This document shows positions 7,477-13,477 of a DNA stretch of 20,800 nucleotides, in pieces. Source of the stretch: Oscillospiraceae bacterium (GTDB lineage: Bacteria > Bacillota > Clostridia > Oscillospirales > Oscillospiraceae). The translations under genes and the position numbers were made by a program. Location of the stretch: contig JAHHRQ010000029.1 in NCBI GenBank assembly GCA_020025715.1, forward strand, positions 1 through 20,800. Reading direction: 5' to 3'. Under the pieces are notes generated by a model. That model made no database searches. It was not told the DNA's origin and saw only the letters and a list, made by a program, of their open reading frames with translations. Within the stretch, counting starts at the first letter, position 1. Each line of letters opens with the position of its first letter.

Positions 7477-8376
7477 ATGCGATACTTTGAGCCGGACTTT
7501 TATCGTGACTTTAAATGTATAGCCGATAAATGCCGACATTCCTGCTGTAAAGGCTGGGAGATAGATATAGATGAAGAGAGCCTGAAACGTTTTTCAAAGG
7601 TCGAGGGGGAAATGGGTAAACTGCTTAGAGATAACATCTCAAAAGAGGGAGATCCTTGCTTTATCCTCACCGAGGATGAACGATGCCCTTTCTTATTGGA
7701 TAACGGCCTCTGTAAAATGATTATAGAACTGGGGGAGGACAGCCTTTGCAATATATGCCGGGAGCATCCCAGATTTTATAACTGCTATGAGGACAGAGAG
7801 GAAAGGGGAGTAGGCCTTTGCTGCGAGGAGGCAGTAAGGCTTATGTTAAACTTTCCTGAAAAATTTAACATTATTGAGTATAATAATGAGAGTGAACAGG
7901 AGTATGATGAAGATGAAATCATACTTAGGGATTACATACTTGATTTAATCTCAAAAGGAGAGGGGAGTCTCACTTCCCGCCTTTTAAGTTGCCTCAAGCT
8001 TTGCAGGGCAAAGACATTTGAATTTGACAGTAAATTCTGGGCAGACTTTTACTTGAGCCTTGAGCGTATGGATGAAGAGTGGACAGATATGCTTTTAAGG
8101 CTTAAAAATAAAAATGCAGGGGAAATTGAATTTTCGGGACTGCGTGCCGAAAGACTTGTTTCCTATTTTATTTACAGGCATTTTACAAATCTGTGCTTTG
8201 ATTACGGTGCAGCACCAGCACTTATATTCTGCATTTTGAGTGCTGCCTTAATCTTGGCAATAGGGGATATAAACGGAGAAAATCTTGAGCATGTGCGGTT
8301 ATATTCCTCTGAAATTGAGTATTCAGACGAAAATATCGGCTTAATTATAGATAAAATCATTGAAAGACAGAAATAG
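7477..8376 (+). CDS. FliB-like (flagellin lysine-N-methylase family) cysteine-cluster protein
   Basis: Resembles FliB, which methylates lysines of flagellin in Salmonella and probably uses a Cys-coordinated metal cluster. The 299-residue protein has the typical N-terminal Cys array: C14, C19, C23, C24 (followed by KGW), C61, C70, C79, C91, C94, C115 and C116. The C-terminal half is mostly helical and not conserved enough to interpret. The start at 7477 is supported by GGAG at 7464-7467, 9 bp upstream; an in-frame ATG at 7420 would add 19 residues unlike the family and has no ribosome binding site. No flagellar genes lie in the window, so flagellin as target is only an inference. The protein could act on another substrate or be a general metal-cluster protein of the YkgJ type. 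It precedes prfC by 87 bp and may be cotranscribed with it. Confidence 0.75.
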   Translation: MRYFEPDFYRDFKCIADKCRHSCCKGWEIDIDEESLKRFSKVEGEMGKLLRDNISKEGDPCFILTEDERCPFLLDNGLCKMIIELGEDSLCNICREHPRFYNCYEDREERGVGLCCEEAVRLMLNFPEKFNIIEYNNESEQEYDEDEIILRDYILDLISKGEGSLTSRLLSCLKLCRAKTFEFDSKFWADFYLSLERMDEEWTDMLLRLKNKNAGEIEFSGLRAERLVSYFIYRHFTNLCFDYGAAPALIFCILSAALILAIGDINGENLEHVRLYSSEIEYSDENIGLIIDKIIERQK

Positions 8377-8463
8377 CCCTTTACTTTTAGCCCCTTTCTA
8401 TGGTAACATAATTTGATAAAAGATTTTGATTTTAACTGCCTTGCGGGCAGAATGGAGTAATGT

Positions 8464-10053
8464 ATGGAAACAAAAAAAGAAATAGAAAGGCGCAGAACCT
8501 TTGCTATTATCTCCCACCCCGACGCGGGTAAAACTACACTTACAGAAAAGCTTCTTCTTTACGGCGGAGCTATTCAGCAGGCAGGCTCCGTAAAGGGCAA
8601 AGCCACAGCAAGACACGCAGTATCAGACTGGATGGAGCTTGAAAAACAGAGAGGTATTTCTATTACTTCCTCTGTTATGCAGTTTGAATATAACGGATTT
8701 TGCGTGAATATTCTGGATACCCCCGGACACCAGGACTTCTCCGAAGATACCTATCGTACCCTTATGGCTGCCGATAACGCAGTAATGGTTATTGATGCTG
8801 CAAAAGGTATTGAGCCTCAGACAAGAAAGCTCTTTAAAATCTGCGCTATGCGCCATATTCCTATCTTTACCTTTATAAATAAGCTGGACCGCGAAGCCAG
8901 AAGCCCCTATGACCTTATGGAGCAGCTGGAAAATGAGTTCGGCATAGGAACCTATCCTATGAACTGGCCCATTGGCTGCGGACAGGATTTTAAGGGCGTA
9001 TACGACAGAGAGAAAAATGAAATACTGGCATTTACAGAGTTCCACAAGGGAACCAGCCGCATTAAAGCCGTTGAATGCAGTCTGGATGATACCGAGAAGC
9101 TGGATGAGCTGATCGGTTACAGACTTCGTGAAACTCTCACTGACGATATAGAGCTTCTTGACGGTGCAGGCTATGAATTCGATATTGAAGAAGTGAGAAA
9201 GGGAAAACTGAGCCCTGTATTCTTTGGCTCTGCTCTCAATAACTTCGGTGTTGAGCCTTTCCTTGAAAGCTTCCTTAAGATGACTATGCCTCCTCTGCCC
9301 AGAATTTCAAAGGATGATATTATTGACCCCTTTGATGATCATTTCTCTGCATTTGTATTTAAGATTCAGGCTAACATGAATAAGGCTCACCGCGACAGAA
9401 TTGCATTTATGCGTATATGCTCCGGTAAGTTCCAGCGTGAAAAGGAATATTATCATGTTCAGGGAGGAAAGCCCCTGCGTCTTGCTCAGCCTCAGCAGCT
9501 TATGGCATCTGACAGAGCTATAATAGATGAGGCATATGCAGGCGATATTATAGGCGTTTTCGACCCGGGTATTTTCTCAATCGGTGATACTATCTGCGAA
9601 AAGGGTCAGGATGTGTGCTTTGAAGGCATTCCTACCTTTGCACCTGAACATTTTGCCGCTGTTGAGCGTGTTGATACCATGAAGCGCAAACAGTTTGAAA
9701 AGGGTATACAGCAGATTGCTCAGGAAGGTGCAATTCAGATATTCCATGAGCCTTTCACCGGCGTTGAAGAAGTTATCGTCGGCGTTGTCGGTGTGCTTCA
9801 GTTCGAGGTTCTGGAATACAGGCTTAAAACTGAATACGGTGTAGACATCCGCCGCAGAGCCATGCCTTATGAGCATGTGCGCTGGGTAGAAAATGACGAT
9901 ATTGATATACGAGACCTTAACCTCACCAGCGATACAAAGTGGGTGCAGGACTTTAAGGGAAACAACCTGTTGCTCTTTACCTCCGAGTGGTGCATAAACT
10001 GGGCTTTACAGAAAAATGAAGGTCTAAAGCTCGGAGAGTTTAATAAAGAATAA
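8464..10053 (+). CDS. prfC: Peptide chain release factor 3 (RF3), GTPase
   Basis: Translational GTPase that removes RF1/RF2 from the ribosome after termination. The 529-residue length is typical. GTPase motifs: G1 HPDAGKTT (18-25), G2 region GISITSS (64-70), G3 DTPGHQD (85-91), G4 NKLD (139-142) and a later GSA block. The N-terminal sequence RRTFAIISHPDAGKTTLTEK is characteristic of RF3 rather than EF-G. The C-terminal domains end with the usual RF3 block around FTSEWCINWA. GGAG at 8454-8457 sits 6 bp before the ATG. Between the upstream stop and this start (8377-8463) there is a small hairpin, CTGCC/GGCAG, near 8437-8450, but no convincing promoter. The next gene follows after 23 bp, so the two are probably cotranscribed. 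Confidence 0.96.
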   Translation: METKKEIERRRTFAIISHPDAGKTTLTEKLLLYGGAIQQAGSVKGKATARHAVSDWMELEKQRGISITSSVMQFEYNGFCVNILDTPGHQDFSEDTYRTLMAADNAVMVIDAAKGIEPQTRKLFKICAMRHIPIFTFINKLDREARSPYDLMEQLENEFGIGTYPMNWPIGCGQDFKGVYDREKNEILAFTEFHKGTSRIKAVECSLDDTEKLDELIGYRLRETLTDDIELLDGAGYEFDIEEVRKGKLSPVFFGSALNNFGVEPFLESFLKMTMPPLPRISKDDIIDPFDDHFSAFVFKIQANMNKAHRDRIAFMRICSGKFQREKEYYHVQGGKPLRLAQPQQLMASDRAIIDEAYAGDIIGVFDPGIFSIGDTICEKGQDVCFEGIPTFAPEHFAAVERVDTMKRKQFEKGIQQIAQEGAIQIFHEPFTGVEEVIVGVVGVLQFEVLEYRLKTEYGVDIRRRAMPYEHVRWVENDDIDIRDLNLTSDTKWVQDFKGNNLLLFTSEWCINWALQKNEGLKLGEFNKE

Positions 10054-10076
10054 TTTTTTGAAAAGGAGCGCAAATT

Positions 10077-10685
10077 ATGGCCGAAAAGTTCATCATTGAA
10101 ACGTACAAGACTAAAAACTCAGATGAGTTCACTAAGCTCATTGCAAATCCTGACTCAAAACTTGATACCGGAAGTGCAGCAGCACTTAACATGGCTGTTG
10201 CCGCAGCATTTTTGAGCAGGGCAGCCGCTATCTGTGTCAAGGAAGGAAAAAGCGGTGAGAGAATTGATTACATCGTGAAGAACGCAGAGACTTTCAGAAA
10301 TTACATGGTTTATCTTATCGATGAAGATGTTAAATGCAAAAATCCCCTGCGTCAGGCCATAAAGAGAGGCGAAGAAAAGAATTTTGAAGCCTGCCGTCGT
10401 CCCGCTGTTTCCATCTGCGAAGAAATCGTGAATATGGAAAGCTGCGGCCTCGACCTTGCCCGTGAGCTTGCAGGCTACTGCTCTGCGGAAGGTAAAATTT
10501 ATATTGAGCAGTTCCTTTATACTTCACTCGCCGCTGTTAAGACAGCCATGAGCTACATTCTCAGCCTCAGCTCAAAGTCCACTGATGAAACCTACCGCTA
10601 TGTCACCCGCCGTGAAAACGAGATGACTATGGAGCGGTTTGAGAAAACCAGTGATAAAATTTTCGAGAAACTTGCCGAGATTTAA
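10077..10685 (+). CDS. Cyclodeaminase/cyclohydrolase (FTCD C-terminal domain) family protein
   Basis: Small helical protein of the family that includes formiminotetrahydrofolate cyclodeaminase and clostridial methenyl-tetrahydrofolate cyclohydrolase FchA; 202 residues is the usual size. Family features visible: the Ala-rich first helix TGSAAALNMAVAAAF (31-45), LIDEDV (80-85) preceding a helix, and RRPAVSICEEI (107-117). The Gly-rich PGGGS loop that normally precedes the Ala-rich helix is reduced to DTGS. Start fixed by GGAG at 10065-10068. It sits 23 bp behind prfC and ends in a strong terminator, so the two share an operon. A one-carbon folate function is plausible from family membership but the weakened loop makes the exact reaction uncertain. 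Confidence 0.8.
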   Translation: MAEKFIIETYKTKNSDEFTKLIANPDSKLDTGSAAALNMAVAAAFLSRAAAICVKEGKSGERIDYIVKNAETFRNYMVYLIDEDVKCKNPLRQAIKRGEEKNFEACRRPAVSICEEIVNMESCGLDLARELAGYCSAEGKIYIEQFLYTSLAAVKTAMSYILSLSSKSTDETYRYVTRRENEMTMERFEKTSDKIFEKLAEI

Positions 10686-10703
10686 AAACAAAACAATAAG
10701 CTG

Positions 10704-10735
10704 CAGCATCCCTCATTTTTGAGGGATGCTGTTTT
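10704..10735 (+). terminator. Intrinsic terminator of the prfC unit
   Basis: CAGCATCCCTCA (10704-10715) pairs perfectly with TGAGGGATGCTG (10720-10731) around a TTTT loop, followed by TTTT (10732-10735). It lies 18 bp after the stop codon of the FTCD-like gene. Confidence 0.92.
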
Positions 10736-10819
10736 CGTTTGCTCAATTTTTGCGCATGGTATTTTAACTCGCATTCAAATTGCTTACGCCCGAAGCTGAT
10801 AACAAAGGGGCGTTTTATG

Positions 10820-10848
10820 TTGCTATTTTACTGTTTTTGTTGTATAAT
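10820..10848 (+). promoter_or_regulatory. Predicted promoter of the sirtuin-tagA-tmk operon
   Basis: TTGCTA (10820-10825) and a perfect TATAAT (10843-10848) are separated by 17 bp. The transcript would start near 10855, about 30 nt before the sirtuin ATG at 10886. Upstream, ACGCCC (10786-10791) and GGGCGT (10808-10813) form a weak 6-bp inverted repeat of unknown meaning. Confidence 0.75.
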
Positions 10849-10885
10849 ATTAAATCAAGAAAAAATACTTCCGGGAGTTGAGCAT

Positions 10886-11602
10886 ATGGAAAAGGATATT
10901 CAACAGCTGAAAACTTGGATAGACCATAGCGACAACGTTGTTTTTTTCGGTGGCGCGGGAGTCAGTACTGAGAGTGGAATTCCTGATTTCAGAAGTGTAG
11001 ACGGACTTTATAATCAGAAATGGAAGTATCCTCCTGAGACTATTTTGAGTCACAGTTTTTTCACTCGTAATCCGGAGGAGTATTACAGATTTCACAGGGA
11101 AAAGCTTGTTATTGAGGGTGTTAGACCTAACACAGCTCATCTGCGCCTTGCGGAGCTTGAGCGTCAGGGTAAGCTGAAGGCTGTTATTACCCAGAATATA
11201 GACGGACTTCACCAGCTTGCCGGCAGCAAAAATGTTCTTGAACTGCACGGAAGTATTTTGAGAGCATATTGTTCCAGATGCGGGAAGAAATGCTCAGCAG
11301 AGCTTATGAATTACGGTGAAGGTGTCCCGCGCTGTGAATGCGGCGGAGTTATCAGACCTGATATTGTCCTGTATGAAGAGCCTCTTGATAATGATGTTAT
11401 GACAAGAGCAATAAACTATATCAGAAATGCGGATGTTCTTATAATCGGCGGTACATCCTTAAATGTTTATCCTGCGGCAGGATTTATAAATTACTATAAC
11501 GGCGATAAAATGGCCCTTGTGAATTTAAGCTCCACGTCCTACGATAATTATGCCGATTTGGTCATACACAAAAAAATCGGAGAGGTGTTTTCCCAGATAT
11601 GA
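10886..11602 (+). CDS. NAD-dependent protein deacylase, sirtuin (Sir2/CobB) family
   Basis: Removes acyl groups from protein lysines using NAD+. The 238-residue protein has the full catalytic core: NAD-binding GAGVSTESGIPDFRS (23-37), TQNIDGLHQLAG (102-113), the catalytic H121 in LHGS, a zinc site C129-x2-C132 with C150-x-C152, and GGTSLNVYPAAGF (188-200). It corresponds to the minimal bacterial sirtuins of about 230-250 residues. The start at 10886 has GGGAG 8 bp upstream (10873-10877). An in-frame ATG at 10739 would add 49 residues that cross the promoter and is rejected. The stop codon overlaps the next start (ATGA, 11599-11602), so translation of the glycosyltransferase gene is probably coupled. 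Confidence 0.95.
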   Translation: MEKDIQQLKTWIDHSDNVVFFGGAGVSTESGIPDFRSVDGLYNQKWKYPPETILSHSFFTRNPEEYYRFHREKLVIEGVRPNTAHLRLAELERQGKLKAVITQNIDGLHQLAGSKNVLELHGSILRAYCSRCGKKCSAELMNYGEGVPRCECGGVIRPDIVLYEEPLDNDVMTRAINYIRNADVLIIGGTSLNVYPAAGFINYYNGDKMALVNLSSTSYDNYADLVIHKKIGEVFSQI

Positions 11603-12321
11603 AGTATACGGATATTTTGGGAGTCTCCTTTGTTAACGGCACCATACAGGAGGCCGTTGAAAAGGCGCTGCGAATAGCGGAGGAGCACAGAAGCGCATAT
11701 GTAGTTGCTCCGGACTCTGAAATGATGATAGCCGCAGGAAAAAGTGAACGCTTTATGCACGTCATTCAGCAGGCGGAGCTGCGCCTGCCTGAGGGTAACG
11801 GCGTAATATATGCCTCAGAAATTCTTGGCTCCCCAATTAAAACGCGGATTTCCGCACTGGATTTTGCCTCTGCTCTTATGGCCAGAATGGCCGAAAAAAG
11901 TATGAGTGTATTTGTGCTCGGCAAAGACTATGACGTAGTTGAAACAGCGGGTATAAATATTCAGTCCCGTTATCCCGGATTAAGACTTGCCGGTACTGAT
12001 GACGGATATTTTGATAATGAGCTTGACCTTATAGAGCTTATAAACAAAGAAAAGCCCGATCTTCTTCTGGTCGGCTACGGAAGTCCTGAGCAGGAAAAAT
12101 GGATGAACCGTAACAAAAAAGATCTTGATGTGGGCCTGATGGTGGGCTTTGGCGATGAGCTGCCTGTTGTGGCAGGTTCTGCTCAGAGAGCACCTAAGCG
12201 CTGGCGGGATTCCGGTTTTGAATGGTTCTACTGGCTTGTGAAAGACCCCAAGCGCTTCGGACGCATGATTAAGCGTTCTAATATTGTTTTTACAGCCGCA
12301 TGGCGAAGACTTGTCGGCTGA
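11599..12321 (+). CDS. WecG/TagA/CpsF family (GT26) glycosyltransferase, active site divergent
   Basis: Family members transfer N-acetylmannosamine or related sugars to undecaprenyl-linked GlcNAc in wall teichoic acid or antigen synthesis. The 240-residue protein has the family length and several family blocks: ILGVSF near the N-terminus, GYGSPEQEKWM (159-169), QRAPKRWRDSGFEWFYWL (196-213) and a basic C-terminal tail. However, normally invariant positions differ. The TPNPE block is APDSE (37-41), LPDGIG is LPEGNG (63-68), and the GVGGSFD block is GFGDELP (183-189). In TagA the Thr and Asp of the first two blocks are, as I recall, key catalytic-site residues. No other wall polymer genes are in the window. 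The gene overlaps the sirtuin stop by 4 bp and has only a weak ribosome binding site of its own. Confidence 0.85.
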   Translation: MKYTDILGVSFVNGTIQEAVEKALRIAEEHRSAYVVAPDSEMMIAAGKSERFMHVIQQAELRLPEGNGVIYASEILGSPIKTRISALDFASALMARMAEKSMSVFVLGKDYDVVETAGINIQSRYPGLRLAGTDDGYFDNELDLIELINKEKPDLLLVGYGSPEQEKWMNRNKKDLDVGLMVGFGDELPVVAGSAQRAPKRWRDSGFEWFYWLVKDPKRFGRMIKRSNIVFTAAWRRLVG

Positions 12322-12354
12322 AATTCCCCAAGAGGGCTGAAACGGAGATAAAAA

Positions 12355-13029
12355 ATGTCTAAAGGAAAACTGATTGTTCTTGAAGGTATAGACGGCAGCG
12401 GAAAAACATCCCAGTACCGCCGCCTTTGCTCAAGAATGGAAAAAGATAAAATTGCCTATAATCATATTGTTTTTCCCCGATATGATAAAGAGAGCAGTGC
12501 ACTTATAAGAATGTATCTTAACGGCGAATTCGGTGACAAGCCGGATGATGTAAACCCCTATACCGCCTCCACGTTTTATGCGGTTGACCGCTTTGCAGCT
12601 TATAGAACCGACTGGGGCAAGATTTACGAAAATGGCGGAATTATCCTCTCTGACCGTTATACTACCTCAAATGCGGTGCATCAGGGCTCAAAGCTTTCAG
12701 ATGATGAGCTGCCCGATTTCTTCTCTTGGCTTACCGATCTGGAATATGTAAAAATGGGTCTGCCTAAGCCTGATCTGGTAATTTATCTGGATGTTGACCT
12801 TGAAACTTCATTAAAGCGTATGCGTAAAAGAGAACAGAGAGGTCTCAGCTGCGCGGATATACACGAAAAAGATAATTCATATTTGGCCCGCTGCCTCCAT
12901 ACCGCAGACAAAGCTGCGGAATATTACCATTGGCACAGAATTCCTTTCATGAAAGATGGTAAGGAGCGCGAAGTGGAAGAGAAAAATAACGAGATTTACG
13001 ATATTATTCTCCAAACTCTGGGTAAATAA
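12355..13029 (+). CDS. tmk: Thymidylate kinase (dTMP kinase)
   Basis: Phosphorylates dTMP to dTDP with ATP in the cytoplasm, essential for DNA synthesis. The 224-residue protein shows the P-loop EGIDGSGKT (10-18), FPRYD (40-44), DRFA (78-81), the DRYTTSN substrate block (100-106) and an Arg-rich lid RMRKREQRG (155-163). It is slightly longer than the common 205-215 residues. GGAG at 12344-12347 is 7 bp upstream of the ATG. It follows the glycosyltransferase by 33 bp and appears to be the last gene of the sirtuin operon. No strong plus-strand terminator follows; a weak TTATTT/AAATAA stem (about 13031-13050) and the hairpin at 13054-13077 are the only candidates. Confidence 0.95.
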   Translation: MSKGKLIVLEGIDGSGKTSQYRRLCSRMEKDKIAYNHIVFPRYDKESSALIRMYLNGEFGDKPDDVNPYTASTFYAVDRFAAYRTDWGKIYENGGIILSDRYTTSNAVHQGSKLSDDELPDFFSWLTDLEYVKMGLPKPDLVIYLDVDLETSLKRMRKREQRGLSCADIHEKDNSYLARCLHTADKAAEYYHWHRIPFMKDGKEREVEEKNNEIYDIILQTLGK

Positions 13030-13053
13030 TTATTTATCTGAACAAATAAGAAA

Positions 13054-13077
13054 AGGGCCTCTCATAAGAGAAGCCCT
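13054..13077 (-). terminator. Intrinsic terminator of the Cys-rich peptide gene (minus strand)
   Basis: AGGGC (13054-13058) pairs with GCCCT (13073-13077); inside, TCTC/GAGA continues the stem after one mismatch, with an ATAA loop. Read on the minus strand the hairpin is followed by TTTTCTTATTTG, a reasonable U-tract. On the plus strand the following bases are not T-rich, so it mainly serves the minus-strand gene, although it could also slow transcription arriving from tmk. Confidence 0.7.
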
Positions 13078-13087
13078 GATCCTTCAG

Positions 13088-13109
13088 CCGGAAGCTTTAT
13101 CGCTCCCGG
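13088..13109 (-). other. Additional 3'-UTR hairpin behind the Cys-rich peptide gene
   Basis: CCGGAAGC (13088-13095) and GCTCCCGG (13102-13109) form an 8-bp stem with one G-T pair when transcribed from the minus strand, around a 6-nt loop. It lies between the stop codon at 13129 and the terminator hairpin. A 3' stem-loop of this kind may protect a short, abundant mRNA, or could be the body of a small RNA. Confidence 0.5.
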
Positions 13110-13128
13110 ACGCTTAAATTACCTGTTC

Positions 13129-13293
13129 TCAGCAGCCGCATCCGCAGTTGTTGTTGCAGCCGTTGTCGCATCCGCAGCCACAGCCGCAGTTGTTGTAGTT
13201 GCCGCATCCACCGCAGCCGCCGCAGCAGAAGAGGAGGATGATTATGAGAAGGATCCAAATGCAGCTATTGTTATTGCAACCATTACAGAACAT
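13129..13293 (-). CDS. Small cysteine-rich single-pass membrane peptide (54 aa), function unknown
   Basis: Not a recognised gene. Minus-strand translation from ATG at 13293 to TGA at 13131-13129 gives 54 residues. There is a short polar head with C3, C6 and C11, a hydrophobic helix WILLIIILLF (13-22), and a tail made almost only of Cys, Gly and Asn: CCGGCGGCG (23-31) followed by CGC- and NNC-type units to the end. I count 15 Cys in 54 residues. A possible ribosome binding site AAAGGG lies about 7 bp upstream, and there is a candidate promoter, a structured leader and a terminator. These support a real gene rather than chance. The Cys-Gly-Asn tail could bind metal or form disulfides at the membrane. 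Small Cys-rich peptides of similar composition are, to my memory, annotated as hypothetical in clostridia. Too short for common gene finders, so easily missed. Confidence 0.7.
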   Translation of the reverse strand: MFCNGCNNNSCIWILLIIILLFCCGGCGGCGNYNNCGCGCGCDNGCNNNCGCGC

Positions 13294-13306
13294 AGAAATT
13301 CCCTTT

Positions 13307-13352
13307 CTCCGCGCTTGAAAATTTTTGCTCTGCCGCCCTGCGCGGAGGGCGG
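13307..13352 (-). promoter_or_regulatory. Structured 5' leader of the Cys-rich peptide mRNA
   Basis: On the minus-strand transcript a 7-bp GC stem (13352-13346 with 13339-13333) encloses a 6-nt loop CCGCGC. The loop with two stem bases, CTCCGCGC (13347-13340), is a perfect complement of GCGCGGAG (13314-13307), which lies just before the likely ribosome binding site. The element could form a loop-based pseudoknot or switch between two stems, altering access to the ribosome binding site. This is inferred from complementarity only. Confidence 0.45.
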
Positions 13353-13374
13353 ATTTGAATTTGAGCGTTGTGTA

Positions 13375-13404
13375 TTGCCGGTTTCCCCCGGCTCAAACTA
13401 TACT
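13375..13404 (+). promoter_or_regulatory. Predicted mltG promoter, overlapping a divergent one
   Basis: TTGCCG (13375-13380) and TATACT (13399-13404) are 18 bp apart on the plus strand, with a start near 13411. The resulting leader of about 67 nt contains a small CTGTG/CACAG stem (13412-13431) before AGGAGG. Confidence 0.45.
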
Positions 13405-13429
13405 ATGCTGCCTGTGCTATGGCTGTCAC
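13400..13429 (-). promoter_or_regulatory. Predicted promoter of the Cys-rich peptide gene
   Basis: Minus strand GTGACA (13429-13424) and TAGTAT (13405-13400) are 18 bp apart. The -10 box overlaps the plus-strand mltG -10 box almost completely. The -35 box matches 5 of 6 consensus bases, the -10 box 4 of 6. Confidence 0.35.
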
Positions 13430-13477
13430 AGAATTAAATTTGAAATTCTACCGTAAGGTTTGATCAGGAGGTCATAT

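Noticed and set aside
10786..10813. ACGCCC/GGGCGT as a second terminator before the sirtuin promoter
   Set aside because: The 16-nt loop and short T-run make it weak, and a strong terminator already stands at 10704-10735.
10739..10885. N-terminal extension of the sirtuin from ATG 10739
   Set aside because: The extension spans the predicted promoter (10820-10848) and the ATG at 10886 has a well-placed GGGAG.
13129..13230. Possible short tandem repeat or CRISPR-like array (recurring CCGCAG and GTTGTTGCA units)
   Set aside because: Unit spacing is irregular and there are no spacers; the recurrence is explained by Cys-Gly and Asn codons of the small minus-strand peptide.
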